From contig NZ_ASXG01000161.1 in assembly GCF_000411975.1 (NCBI RefSeq), positions 1-50,198 of the forward strand: a stretch of DNA of 50,198 nucleotides, given 5' to 3'. How positions within the stretch are numbered: position 1 is the stretch's first letter; each line of letters begins with the position of its first letter. Under the pieces are notes generated by a model. It did no database searches, was not told the DNA's origin, and saw only the letters and a list, made by a program, of their open reading frames with translations. The translations under genes were made by a program, and so were the position numbers. Of this stretch, positions 25,036-34,030 are shown piece by piece. The DNA is from Amycolatopsis orientalis DSM 43388. Its GTDB lineage: Bacteria > Actinomycetota > Actinomycetes > Mycobacteriales > Pseudonocardiaceae.

Positions 25036-27288
25036 ATGAGCGACTGGCGGGCACCCGGATTCACCGAGGTCGACGTGCTCGGCGTGGGCGGTTTCGGCCG
25101 TGTCGTGCTGGCCAAGCACCAGGACTCCGGCCGGATGGTGGCGATCAAGTACCTGCTCGCCGAGTACCTCGCCGACCCGGACCTCGCGGCCGGGTTCCGG
25201 CGCGAGGCGTGGCTGCTGTCGGGCGTCCGGAGCCCGCATGTCGTGCGGTTGTTCGACTTCATCGAGACGCCGCAGGGCGCCGCGCTGGTGATGGAGGCTG
25301 TCCCCGGCGTGTCCCTGCGCGCGCTCCTGGCGACGGAGAACGTCCTCGCCCCGGAATCCGCGCTCGCCATTCTGAAGGGCTCCCTGCTCGGGCTCGCCGA
25401 CGCGCACGCCGCCGGAGTCGTGCACCGCGACTACAAGCCCGGAAACGTGCTGGTGTCCCGGGAAGGCGAGTCGAAACTGGTCGACTTCGGACTAGCCACT
25501 TTGGACGGTCACAACGGACTGACCGCAGGTTCACCGTCGTATATGGCACCCGAGCAGTGGGCCGGGCAGCCGGGCCAGCCCGCCACCGACGTGTACGCCG
25601 CCACCTGCGTTTTCTACCAGTGCATCACCGGGCATCAGCCGTTCGAGGCGGACACTGCCGACGAGCTGCGCGCGCTGCACCAGACGGCGCCGGTGCCGCT
25701 GGACGCGGTGCCGGAGGAGCTGCGTCCGCTGATCGCGCGCGGCATGGCCAAAGACCCGGCGTGGCGACCGTCCACAGCGGACGCTTTCGTCTCCGAATTG
25801 GAAACCGTCGCCCGCAAGGCGTACGGAAAGGACTGGGAGAAACGCGGCTGGAAGCGCCTGGCCGCCTCGGCTGCCGCGCTGACCGCGCTCACTCCGTTGG
25901 CACTCCTGACGACGGCGGGCACGGCTGCCGCGCCGATCGGAGCCGGTGCCGGTGCCGTCGCGGCGGGAGTGCCGGCCACGGGTACCGGGGCAGGCGCGAC
26001 GGCGGTGATCGTCGGCAAGGTCATCGCGGTACTGGTGGTCGTCGGCGCGCTGGTCACCGGCGGAATCCTGGTCTTCAATCACCCCGGCGATCCACCGCCG
26101 CCCGCCGCGCTCACGGTGGCCATCCAGACCGAATCCGGACGCGATCAAGCCCTCCCGATCACCTATAGCCTCCAGTATCCGCAAGTGTCCGGCGGCCCCG
26201 ACGCCGCGGTGCGGAAACGCATCAACGACGCGTTGCGCGCCCCGATCGACAAGCGGCTGAAGGCCGTTCGCGACGCCCGCGCCGAGCCGGACTGGCAGCA
26301 GCGGTTCACCGAACTCGGCGAAACACCCGCCGCGCGAACGACCGCGCGGATTCTGCTGCAGACCCCTAGCCTGCTTTCCGTCCGCTACGACCACGATCTC
26401 GATTCGAATTTCCTCTCCCACCCGACGTGGCGCTTCCCGGAAACGGTGACGCTCGACCTCCGCACCGGGAACCTGCTCGGCCCCAAGGACGTGTTCCGGC
26501 CCGAAATACTGACCGCCGCCGGGATGAAAACCCTCACCGAGCGCATCGAACCGCATACCCGGCACGGTTTCTGCCGAGTGGCCTCGGTAGGCGATGAGGG
26601 TCCGCAAGCCACCATCGACGCGGCAGACCGGGACCCCTCCCGCGAGCACGTGCCGGGAGCCTCGATGGGCTTCACCAAGGCCGGGGCCGAATTCGAAATC
26701 CTCTGGTACGACCTCGGCTGCGACATGGCGAGCGGAAAAGAAACGGTGACCGTCCCGTACGCCGAAATCGCGGATCTGTTCCAGCCGAAGTTCGTGGCCA
26801 TGCTCGGCACCACCACGCCTTCCTCAGCACCCGCGCCGCCTTCCTCGTCCACCCCGGCGGTCAGCAACACCTACACCAACCCCCGCTTCGGCTTCACCAC
26901 ACGCGTCCCCGAGGGCTACACCGCAGCGCCGTACCAGCCCGACAACGGCGACGGAATGACATTCACCAATCCCGCTCTCGACGCGACTTTGACCGTATGG
27001 GGCACCAATTCGGGCGGCCGCGGCACCGCGGCGGCATTGGCCGACGCGGCCGCCGCGGAAGAAGCCAACGGCGGCCGAGTCACCTACCGCAAGGACGAAG
27101 GCGACCACTACTCGATTTCCGGCTATCAAAGCGACGGCAAGATCTTCTACGAACGAGGCTTCTCCGGAACCGGGTCGACGGCCACGCTGCGCTGGGTCTA
27201 CCCGCGCGAACGCAAAACCGAGCTCGACGCGCCAGTGAGCACTACCGTGGAGGCCTTCCGGCCAGGCGATCTCTCCCAGCCGCATTGA
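25036..27288 (+). CDS. Transmembrane Ser/Thr protein kinase with extracellular DUF3298-like domain
   Basis: A 750-residue receptor-type Hanks kinase. Kinase domain (about 10-270): Gly loop GVGGFGRV (16-23), Lys38, HRDYKPGN with His130 and Asp132, DFG, and MAPEQW. Two hydrophobic stretches follow (about 275-315 and 322-350), then an extracellular part with an RsiV/DUF3298-like region (ITYSLQYPQVSGG ... TVPYAEIADLF) and a second small C-terminal domain (about 610-750) after a Ser/Pro linker. PASTA repeats are absent. ATG 25036 follows a GGGG-rich site; the frame is open further upstream. It probably senses an envelope signal and phosphorylates cytoplasmic targets. Confidence 0.9.
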   Translation: MSDWRAPGFTEVDVLGVGGFGRVVLAKHQDSGRMVAIKYLLAEYLADPDLAAGFRREAWLLSGVRSPHVVRLFDFIETPQGAALVMEAVPGVSLRALLATENVLAPESALAILKGSLLGLADAHAAGVVHRDYKPGNVLVSREGESKLVDFGLATLDGHNGLTAGSPSYMAPEQWAGQPGQPATDVYAATCVFYQCITGHQPFEADTADELRALHQTAPVPLDAVPEELRPLIARGMAKDPAWRPSTADAFVSELETVARKAYGKDWEKRGWKRLAASAAALTALTPLALLTTAGTAAAPIGAGAGAVAAGVPATGTGAGATAVIVGKVIAVLVVVGALVTGGILVFNHPGDPPPPAALTVAIQTESGRDQALPITYSLQYPQVSGGPDAAVRKRINDALRAPIDKRLKAVRDARAEPDWQQRFTELGETPAARTTARILLQTPSLLSVRYDHDLDSNFLSHPTWRFPETVTLDLRTGNLLGPKDVFRPEILTAAGMKTLTERIEPHTRHGFCRVASVGDEGPQATIDAADRDPSREHVPGASMGFTKAGAEFEILWYDLGCDMASGKETVTVPYAEIADLFQPKFVAMLGTTTPSSAPAPPSSSTPAVSNTYTNPRFGFTTRVPEGYTAAPYQPDNGDGMTFTNPALDATLTVWGTNSGGRGTAAALADAAAAEEANGGRVTYRKDEGDHYSISGYQSDGKIFYERGFSGTGSTATLRWVYPRERKTELDAPVSTTVEAFRPGDLSQPH

Positions 27289-27308
27289 CCCGCGGCCGCG
27301 CACAAGGA

Positions 27309-28304
27309 TCAGCCGAGCCCGAGCAGCGCGTCCGCGTTTCCGTGGGCGATCTTCTCCTGATCCTCGCGGGAAAGATGCGAATCGGCCAGGAACGACACCG
27401 CGCCGTCGTTGCCGAGCATCGGGAAATCGACCGAATGCAGGATCCGGCCGACGCCGACGGTGTCGACGCAATACCGGAGCTGGGCTTGGCTGAACATGCC
27501 GCTCGGGGTGATGAACACGTTGTCCCGGAAGTATTCGCGAATCGTCCGGTCGAGCCCGGTCATCCGGCGCGGCAGGGTCTCGTCCAGCCGGTCGAGGTAG
27601 AACGGGATGAATTCGCCCCAGTGGCCGAGGACGAACTGCAGGCGCGGATACCGGTCCAGCACCCCGGCGAGCACCAGGTGCAGGAAGTGCACGGCGGTTT
27701 CCTGATGCCATCCCCACGCGGGGAGCCGGAACGCCGCCGACACCGCGGGAGAGAGCCCCGCGGCGTAGTTGGCCTCGCTGACCGGCACCGGCGGCGGGGC
27801 CGGGTGCAGGTAGATCGGCACGGACAGGTCGCTGGCCGCGCGCAGGATGGGCTCGAAGCGCGGCTGGTCCAGGAATTCGTCGTCGGTGCGCCCCATGATC
27901 ATCGTGCCGACGAAGCCCAATTCGCCGACGCACCGGCGCAATTCGTCCGCCGCGGCACCGGGGACGGCTGTCGGCAGGGTGGCGAAGGCGGCGAACCGGC
28001 CGGGAAACCCCGCGACCGCCTCGGCCATGGTGTCGTTGGCCGCGGCGGTCAGATCCAGTGCGACGTCCGCCGGGAGAAAGGTATTGACCAGTGACAGCAC
28101 CTGCGTGGTGATGCCGTGGCGGTCCATGTCGGCGATCCGGGCGGCGCCCAGGCCCTCCAGGAGATCGGGATGCCGCGGATACGGCATCCCCGAGTCCGGA
28201 TCGAAGGCCGCCGCGTAGCCGGGCACGTGTTTCAGCAGTTCGGACATGCCGGCCGCGGTCACCGCCGGGTCGGTCCAGTGTTCTTCGAGCGTGACAATCC
28301 GCAT
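27309..28304 (-). CDS. Amidohydrolase-2 family decarboxylase-like protein (ACMSD / gamma-resorcylate type)
   Basis: A 331-residue TIM-barrel metal enzyme. It begins VTLEEHW, like the metal-binding ExH of 2,6-dihydroxybenzoate decarboxylases, and has further metal ligands in PIYLHPAP, VLGHWGEF and HSVDFPM. These enzymes make or remove carboxylates on aromatic rings without oxygen. ATG 28304 is preferred (family start; GGGGGC upstream). The divergent LysR gene 106 bp away is its probable regulator. Substrate is not assigned; a phenolic acid is the usual type. Confidence 0.85.
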   Translation of the reverse strand: MRIVTLEEHWTDPAVTAAGMSELLKHVPGYAAAFDPDSGMPYPRHPDLLEGLGAARIADMDRHGITTQVLSLVNTFLPADVALDLTAAANDTMAEAVAGFPGRFAAFATLPTAVPGAAADELRRCVGELGFVGTMIMGRTDDEFLDQPRFEPILRAASDLSVPIYLHPAPPPVPVSEANYAAGLSPAVSAAFRLPAWGWHQETAVHFLHLVLAGVLDRYPRLQFVLGHWGEFIPFYLDRLDETLPRRMTGLDRTIREYFRDNVFITPSGMFSQAQLRYCVDTVGVGRILHSVDFPMLGNDGAVSFLADSHLSREDQEKIAHGNADALLGLG

Positions 28305-28375
28305 CGCTGCCCCCGTTCGTCGGTCTGTCCCTCCACCATGGCCCCGGGAAAGCGATAAGCTCAAACACTTGTTCG

Positions 28376-28389
28376 TGATCCATTGATCA
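28376..28389. promoter_or_regulatory. Palindrome in the LysR/amidohydrolase spacer
   Basis: TGATC-CATT-GATCA (28376-28389) lies 22 nt before the LysR start codon in the divergent spacer. It may be part of the LysR binding site or an autoregulatory operator; it does not fit a strict T-N11-A box. Confidence 0.4.
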
Positions 28390-28410
28390 GTACCGCTGAT
28401 AGGAGCCGAG

Positions 28411-29334
28411 ATGGAGCTGCGGCACCTGCGCTACTTCGTCGCGGTGGCCGAAGAGGGCGGATTCAGCGCGGCCGCGCGCACGCTGCACGTCGTCCAGCCG
28501 ACGCTGAGCATGCAGATCCGGGACCTCGAGCGCGAACTCGGCGGGCCGCTGTTCGACCGCACCGGGAGGCGGCCCCGGCTCACCCCGGCCGGCCAAGCGT
28601 TCCTGGCCGAAGCGCGGCAGGTGCTCGCGCAGGCCGACCGCGCACAGGACGCCGCGCGGTCGGCGTTGCGCGGGGAAACCGGGACCGTGCGGATCGGCGT
28701 GGCGGGCGCCGCGGTGTTCGGCGGCCTCCTGACCCGGCTGATCGGCGATTTCCACCAGGCGCGTCCGCTGGTCCGGATCGAGCTGCGGGAGGCCGGGCCG
28801 CACTATCAGCGCGGCGCGGTCCTCGCCGGCGAGCTGGACGTCGGCTTCAGCGCGCTCCCGGCTCCGCCCGGCGAACCCCGGCTGGCCTCGGTCCCGGCCA
28901 GCTCGGTGTCGTTCCTGGTCGCGCTGCCCGCCGGGCACCGCCTCGCCCGGCGCCGGACGCTGACCGCCGAACAGCTCGTCGGGGAGGAACTGGTCGAGTA
29001 CATCACCGGCGACGGCGACCTCGCTCCGCCGGGATTCCCGCACCGCGACCTCGCGCCGCCGGCCCGATTCCGCGCCGACAGCACGTTGAGCGTCCTCGCC
29101 TTGGTCGCCGCGAAGGCGGGTCTGGCGGTGGTCCCGGCGGGCGTGGACCGGGCCGCGGTGCCGGACGTCGTCTACCGGCCGCTGGCCGAACCTGGCCGCA
29201 CGACCGACTTTCACCTGCTGCATCGCAGTGCCGAGCCGGTACCGGCGGTGGCCGCCTTCATCCGCGCCTGCCAGGAGCCGGAGGCGCTCCGGCAGGACAC
29301 CGAGGGCTCCGAGCAGGGTCGGGCCACGAAGTAG
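28411..29334 (+). CDS. LysR-family transcriptional regulator
   Basis: A 307-residue LysR protein. N-terminal HTH is canonical: MELRHLRYFVAVAEEGGFSAA, then LHVVQPTLSMQIRDLERELG and LFDRTGRRPRLTPAG. The effector domain (about 90-295) has the usual two-lobe pattern. ATG 28411 follows AGGAG by 5 nt. Divergent orientation to the decarboxylase-like amidohydrolase suggests that it activates that gene in response to an aromatic acid. Confidence 0.92.
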   Translation: MELRHLRYFVAVAEEGGFSAAARTLHVVQPTLSMQIRDLERELGGPLFDRTGRRPRLTPAGQAFLAEARQVLAQADRAQDAARSALRGETGTVRIGVAGAAVFGGLLTRLIGDFHQARPLVRIELREAGPHYQRGAVLAGELDVGFSALPAPPGEPRLASVPASSVSFLVALPAGHRLARRRTLTAEQLVGEELVEYITGDGDLAPPGFPHRDLAPPARFRADSTLSVLALVAAKAGLAVVPAGVDRAAVPDVVYRPLAEPGRTTDFHLLHRSAEPVPAVAAFIRACQEPEALRQDTEGSEQGRATK

Positions 29335-29434
29335 GCGCTTTCTTCCTTGGCAGTGGAGGCTGGAGCGAAATTCGTTAGACCGCCCGCCGAAAGCGTGGTC
29401 TGATCGTCTCACCCGGGACTTCCGACCGAGAGAC

Positions 29435-30334
29435 TTGCCTTTGCCGACAACGCACTCCGCCGACGAAGCCTTGGTCAAGTGCCTCCTCTCCACACAGCTG
29501 CCTCGGCTGGCAGCTCTGCCGCTGGCACGCCTCGACCCGGCCGGCTCGGACAACGTCATCTACCGGCTCGGCGGCGAATTGTCCGTGCGCCTGCCGCGCG
29601 GCGAGTGGGCGGCGGAGCAACCGGAGAAGGAATCCCGCTGGCTCCCCCGCCTCGCGCCGCACCTGCCGCTGGCGATTCCCGAGCCGGTCGCGCTCGGATC
29701 GCCGGGCTGCGGATATCCATGGCACTGGTCGGTGTCCCGCTGGCTGCCGGGCTCGCCGCCGGAAATCGGCGCGCTGTCCCGCCCGGACCGGACCGCGCTC
29801 GACCTTGCCCGGTTCGTCGCGGCTCTCCACCGGTTCCCCGTCGACCTCTCGCTCGCCGCGGGACCGCACACCGGGTTCATCGGCGCACCGCTGGCCCGCC
29901 GAGACGCGGACACCCGCGCCGCGATCGCCGCGACCGCCGACGTTTTCGACCGCACCGCGCTCACCGCGGTCTGGGACGCCGCGCTCGCCGCACCGCCGTG
30001 GCCGCATCCGCCGGTGTGGGTGCACGGCGACCTGCATCCGGGCAACCTGCTGATGCACAGCGGGGAGATCAGCGCCGTCCTCGACTTCGGCGGGCTCGGG
30101 GTCGGCGATCCGGCCTGCGACGCGCTGATCGCGTGGACGCTCCTCCCGCCTTCGGCCCGAGAGATCTTCCGCGTCGAGTCGGGTCTCGACGACGACTCCT
30201 GGACGCGCGGGCGCGGATACGCGTTGAGCACCGGGCTCAACGCGTACACCGCTTATGCGGCAACGAATCCCCGAGTGGCCGCGAGCACGAGGCACCAGAT
30301 CACCGCGACGCTGGCGGACTTCCAGCGAGCATGA
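29435..30334 (+). CDS. Aminoglycoside phosphotransferase (APH) family kinase-like protein
   Basis: A 299-residue phosphotransferase-fold protein. It has the N-lobe typical of a common actinobacterial subfamily (PAGSDNVIYRLGGELSVRLPR, then WLPRLAPHLPLAIPEPVALG), the catalytic loop VHGDLHPGNLL (about residues 194-204) and the metal-binding LDFGGLGVGDPACD. Start is uncertain: TTG 29435 or TTG 29441 fit the family length and follow a weak GAGAG; an upstream frame is open. These proteins phosphorylate small molecules and are only sometimes antibiotic resistance factors. It stands alone downstream of the LysR gene. Confidence 0.82.
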   Translation: MPLPTTHSADEALVKCLLSTQLPRLAALPLARLDPAGSDNVIYRLGGELSVRLPRGEWAAEQPEKESRWLPRLAPHLPLAIPEPVALGSPGCGYPWHWSVSRWLPGSPPEIGALSRPDRTALDLARFVAALHRFPVDLSLAAGPHTGFIGAPLARRDADTRAAIAATADVFDRTALTAVWDAALAAPPWPHPPVWVHGDLHPGNLLMHSGEISAVLDFGGLGVGDPACDALIAWTLLPPSAREIFRVESGLDDDSWTRGRGYALSTGLNAYTAYAATNPRVAASTRHQITATLADFQRA

Positions 30335-30562
30335 GGAGACGGATTCCGCACCGCAGCGCGCCGGGCGAAGGCGGCGCGTTCTGTTGCTCCATTCGGATGA
30401 TCGACAACTCTCTCGCCCGGCATCCTCCCCGTGTCGCACCTAGCCTCGACGGACCCGGCGGCCGCAGACTGTCCGCCGTCAGCTCGACTGCCGGTTCCGG
30501 CCTCGTGGCCGGCCGCGCGGCGCCGCGGGACAGCACTGCTGGACGAGAGGGGAGATCGACCG

Positions 30563-32338
30563 ATGGCTGATCGGAGCACCGAGCGGGGCCGGGGAAGCTC
30601 GGACACTCCAGGCGAGGCACCCGCGGGCGAGGCCGCGGCAGGCGAGGCGACCCCGGCCGAGGCGGCCGAACGCACCGCAGACCCAGCCGAAGCAACCACG
30701 CACACCCCGACTGGCACGAACCGCCACCACACGACCGCAACCGGGCCGAACGCAAGCCAAACCACCCAGGCCGAAGAAACCGCACGCACGGCCTCGAACC
30801 CAACAGCCCCAGCAGGAGCAACCCGGCACAGTACAGCCCCAGCCGATGCACCGTCCCGCGAGGCAACTCCGGACGGGCGCACCGAAAACCCAGCCGGAGC
30901 AGACCCGAACACCGGCTACCCCGCCGACGCCGCAGGCGAGGCAGCCCCGGCCAACGGGCCCGCGACCGGGACGGCCGCACCCAAGGGCAGCCCCAAGAAG
31001 CTCCGTTCCCGGCACATCACCATGATCGCCCTGGGCGGCATCATCGGAGCCAGCCTTTTCGTCGGCTCCGGGAACGTCGTGCGCTCCGTCGGCCCCGCGG
31101 CCGTCGTCTCCTATCTGATCGGCGGCCTGCTCGTCTTCCTCGCGATGCGGATGCTCGGCGAGATGGCCGCGGCGCGCCCGGCGATCGGGTCGTTCATGGA
31201 GTACGCCCGGGTCGGGCTCGGCGAGTGGGCGGGGTATCTCGTCGGCTGGCTGTACTGGTACTACTGGATCGGCGTGATCGCGTTCGAGGCGGTCGTCGGC
31301 GGGTCCGTGCTCGGCGGGTGGTTCCCGGACGTGCCGCAGTGGGTGTTTTCGGTGGTGCTGCTGCTCTTCTTCACCAGCACGAACCTGGTGTCCGCGCGGT
31401 CGTTCGGCGAGGTCGAGTACTGGCTGGCGAGCATCAAGGTCGCCGCGATCGTCGTGTTCCTCGCGGTCGGCACGCTGTTCGCGTTCGGGCTCTGGCCGAA
31501 GGCGAGCTTCTCGATCCCGAACCTGTGGCAGCACGGCGGCTTCGCGCCGAACGGCTGGTGGCCGGTGCTCAGCGGCGTCGCGATCGTGATCTTCTCCTAC
31601 TTCGGCACCGAGATCGCGGTGATGGCCGCGGCCGAATCGGAGGATCCGGCGAAGGGCGTGCGGCAGGCGGTCGTCACGGTGATCTGGCGGATCCTGCTGT
31701 TCTTCGTCGGCGGGGTGCTGCTGATCGTCACCATCGTCCCGTGGAACCAGCTGCCGAATCCCAAACAGGAAGGGCCGTTCGCGCACGCCTTCACGCTGTT
31801 CGGGCTGCCCGGCGCCGGTCTGGTGATGAACGCGGTCGTGCTGACCGCCGCGTGTTCGGTGCTCAATTCCGGGCTGTATTCCGCCGGACGGATGTTCTCC
31901 GCGCTCGCCGAGAAGCGGCTCGCCCCGCGGGTGGTGGCGAAGAAGAGCAAGTCCGGCGTGCCGATGGTGGCCGTGGTGGCGTCGACGGTCGGCGGGTACC
32001 TCGCGGTCATCGTCAACTTCGTCGCGCCCGACTCCGGCATCTTCGACTTCATCATGAACTCCGCGGGCCTGGTCGCGCTGTTCGTGTACTCGTTCATCGC
32101 GTTCACCCAGATGCGGATGCGGCACCGGATGACGCCGGAGGAACAGGCCGGGCTGAAGCTCAAGATGTGGCTGCACCCGTGGCTCGGCCTGCTGACCGTC
32201 GCCGGGGTCGTGGCGATCGTCGTCGTGATGCTGCTGACCGACGACTCGGCCCGCACCCAGGTCTGGACGAGCCTCGTGTCGCTGGCGGTGATCGCGGCGT
32301 TCTGGCCGCTGGTGCGCCGGAAACTGCGCAGGGGCTGA
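30563..32338 (+). CDS. APC-family amino acid permease (GABA/aromatic type) with low-complexity N-terminus
   Basis: A 591-residue permease. The 12-helix core begins at about residue 148 with HITMIALGGIIGASLFVGSG and matches the GabP/AroP group, including GEMAAARPAIGSFMEYA and FGTEIAVMAAAESEDP. Ahead of it is an unusual 145-residue Ala/Thr/Pro/Glu-rich extension (APAGEAAAGEATPAEAAERT and so on), which should be disordered and cytoplasmic. ATG 30563 is preceded by GAGGGGAG. The extension may result from a repeat tract entering the 5' end of the gene. It probably imports GABA or a related amino acid by proton symport. It may serve the catabolic island to its right, but nothing shows that. Confidence 0.87.
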   Translation: MADRSTERGRGSSDTPGEAPAGEAAAGEATPAEAAERTADPAEATTHTPTGTNRHHTTATGPNASQTTQAEETARTASNPTAPAGATRHSTAPADAPSREATPDGRTENPAGADPNTGYPADAAGEAAPANGPATGTAAPKGSPKKLRSRHITMIALGGIIGASLFVGSGNVVRSVGPAAVVSYLIGGLLVFLAMRMLGEMAAARPAIGSFMEYARVGLGEWAGYLVGWLYWYYWIGVIAFEAVVGGSVLGGWFPDVPQWVFSVVLLLFFTSTNLVSARSFGEVEYWLASIKVAAIVVFLAVGTLFAFGLWPKASFSIPNLWQHGGFAPNGWWPVLSGVAIVIFSYFGTEIAVMAAAESEDPAKGVRQAVVTVIWRILLFFVGGVLLIVTIVPWNQLPNPKQEGPFAHAFTLFGLPGAGLVMNAVVLTAACSVLNSGLYSAGRMFSALAEKRLAPRVVAKKSKSGVPMVAVVASTVGGYLAVIVNFVAPDSGIFDFIMNSAGLVALFVYSFIAFTQMRMRHRMTPEEQAGLKLKMWLHPWLGLLTVAGVVAIVVVMLLTDDSARTQVWTSLVSLAVIAAFWPLVRRKLRRG

Positions 32339-32397
32339 CGGGGACCGCTGCGCCGGGCCGCGGCAGGCAGGGCAGCGGAGCTCGTCGGCGACCCGCC

Positions 32398-33204
32398 CTA
32401 GAACGGACGGCCGCTCAGCGACCGCCGCCAGATCGGGAAGTCGAAATAGGTGTCCGGGAAGGTCTCCGGCTGGAACGTGTAATGCCACCATTCCTCGGGC
32501 AGGTTCTTGAACCCGGCCCGCTCCAGCCCGTGCAGCAGAAGCATCCGGTTTTCCCGCTGTTGCCCGACGATCCGCGGGTCGAGCGTGTGCGCGAGGGTGT
32601 CGAAGCAGTCGAAGCCGGTGCCCATGTCGATCGAGTTGTCCGGGAAGCGGTCGGCTTTCGGTGCGTAGCAAGGAGTCAGCGGTTCGCCCGGGCGGTACGG
32701 ACGCGTCGGGAGCGCGGGAAGGCGGACGAGCGTGAGGTCCACCGTGCTTCCGCGGCTGTGGCCGGATTTCGCCGCGATGTAGCCGTCGGCGAAGAGCCGG
32801 TCCTTGTCCACCCGCGGAAAGAACTCGGCTTTCATCCGCAGGTCGTTCAGGTCCTCGGCCCAGCGCACGAAATTGTTGACCGCGCGCTGCGGGCGATAGC
32901 AGTCGTAGACCTTCAGCGTGTAGCCCTGGCGCAGGAACGACAGTTGCGCGTTGTGCAGCGCCGTCGCGGCGTCCCGGGTCAGGATGCACATCGGCTGCCG
33001 GTAGCCGTCGACCGGCGCGCCGGTGAAGTTGTGCGGCGTGAAGTACCGGATTTCCTGCACGATGGTCGGATCGACGTCGCGCAGGGCAACGAATTCGGGC
33101 GGCGCCTTCGGCTCCGGCGCGGCCGGCGCCGGCGGTGCGGCGACGAGACAGGTCAGCAGGCTCATCGCGGCGGCTGCCAGGCCGCGCATCATCTTTCCGC
33201 GCAT
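32398..33204 (-). CDS. Secreted D-Ala-D-Ala dipeptidase-like protein (VanX/DdpX, M15D)
   Basis: A 268-residue exported zinc dipeptidase. A signal peptide (GLAAAAMSLLTCLVAAPPAPAA) is followed by the VanX core: Arg104 in CYRPQ, the zinc motif SGHSRGSTVD with His149 and Asp156, and EEWWH with Glu238 and His241. Cytoplasmic VanX confers vancomycin resistance, but export and absence of vanH/vanA here point instead to peptidoglycan dipeptide salvage, as for DdpX. ATG 33204 is a compromise; GTG 33222 and ATG 33192/33189 are also in frame. It lies 22 bp after the first metallo-beta-lactamase-fold gene and may share its transcript. Confidence 0.85.
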   Translation of the reverse strand: MRGKMMRGLAAAAMSLLTCLVAAPPAPAAPEPKAPPEFVALRDVDPTIVQEIRYFTPHNFTGAPVDGYRQPMCILTRDAATALHNAQLSFLRQGYTLKVYDCYRPQRAVNNFVRWAEDLNDLRMKAEFFPRVDKDRLFADGYIAAKSGHSRGSTVDLTLVRLPALPTRPYRPGEPLTPCYAPKADRFPDNSIDMGTGFDCFDTLAHTLDPRIVGQQRENRMLLLHGLERAGFKNLPEEWWHYTFQPETFPDTYFDFPIWRRSLSGRPF

Positions 33205-33226
33205 AGCCCGCTTGCTTACCACAAGA

Positions 33227-34030
33227 TCACGCGCCGGTGTAGGCGGAATAGACCTGACGGTGCGCGGCCAACGCGGTCGTCATCATCCGCGGCACGTCGG
33301 CGATCACGTTGCCGTGCGCGGGAGCGATGAGGTCGGCCGGATGGACGGCCAGGAATTCGCCGATCCGGCCGAAGGTGTCGGTGACGTCGACATATCGCGT
33401 CCAGTACAGCGCCCGGCCGGTACCGTAGGCCGCTTGGCCGACGGTCGGCGCCGCGGGCATTTCGGTGGACAGCAACCGGCATTCGCCCGGCCGGTGGCCT
33501 GGCTCGTCGTCGCCCATCGAGGGCAGGGCGGGGACATCGTGGACGAAGGAGAAGCCGTCCGACACGTACAGGACGCGATCGCCCGGGTCGTAGGCCCAGA
33601 CGGTGTTCGGCAGGTCCTGGATGTACGCCTCGGCCAATTCCAGCTGCCGGTCCCCGAGGTCCAGGCGGTCGCCGATCGCGAGCGGGCGCAGCCGGTGGGC
33701 GTACTCCGGATAGTGCAGGTGGTAGTCGCGCACGTCTCCGACGACCACGGCGCCCGGGTACCGCGCCAGGAGCGCCGGGAGATTGCCCGCGTGCGGAAGC
33801 TCGGGATGGGTCGGCAGGAGGTAGTCGAGCGGTCGTCCGGCGAGGGCGTCGTCCAGCTGCGCTTCGATCAGCGGCCAGTGCCGGGGGTCTCCGGTGTCGA
33901 CCAAGACGGTGCTGGCGGAGCCGGAAATCAAGTACGCGGAGACGTGGTAGTGGACCGGGCCGTCGCCGGCCATCGCTTGCATGCAGCCGCCCAGCCAGTG
34001 CGTGGCGGGGGCGATCCGGCGAGCGGTCAT
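33227..34030 (-). CDS. Metallo-beta-lactamase-fold protein A (flavodiiron-like domain, no flavodoxin)
   Basis: A 267-residue MBL-fold protein most like the diiron domain of flavodiiron/ODP proteins: VDTGDPRH, then His75-x-Glu77-x-x-His80 in THPELPHAGN, Asp158 in YVSDGF and His239 in APAHGN. The Asp expected two residues after Glu77 is Pro79, and the ligand usually near 141-145 is missing (DLPNTVWAYDP). So the metal site is incomplete. The start overlaps the stop of the neighbouring MBL gene (ATGA), which has a complementary set of ligands; the two probably form a complex. Function unknown. Confidence 0.8.
   Translation of the reverse strand: MTARRIAPATHWLGGCMQAMAGDGPVHYHVSAYLISGSASTVLVDTGDPRHWPLIEAQLDDALAGRPLDYLLPTHPELPHAGNLPALLARYPGAVVVGDVRDYHLHYPEYAHRLRPLAIGDRLDLGDRQLELAEAYIQDLPNTVWAYDPGDRVLYVSDGFSFVHDVPALPSMGDDEPGHRPGECRLLSTEMPAAPTVGQAAYGTGRALYWTRYVDVTDTFGRIGEFLAVHPADLIAPAHGNVIADVPRMMTTALAAHRQVYSAYTGA

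Noticed and set aside
32398..33204. Vancomycin resistance vanX
   Set aside because: The protein has an export signal and no vanH, vanA or VanRS genes are nearby; peptidoglycan salvage is more likely.
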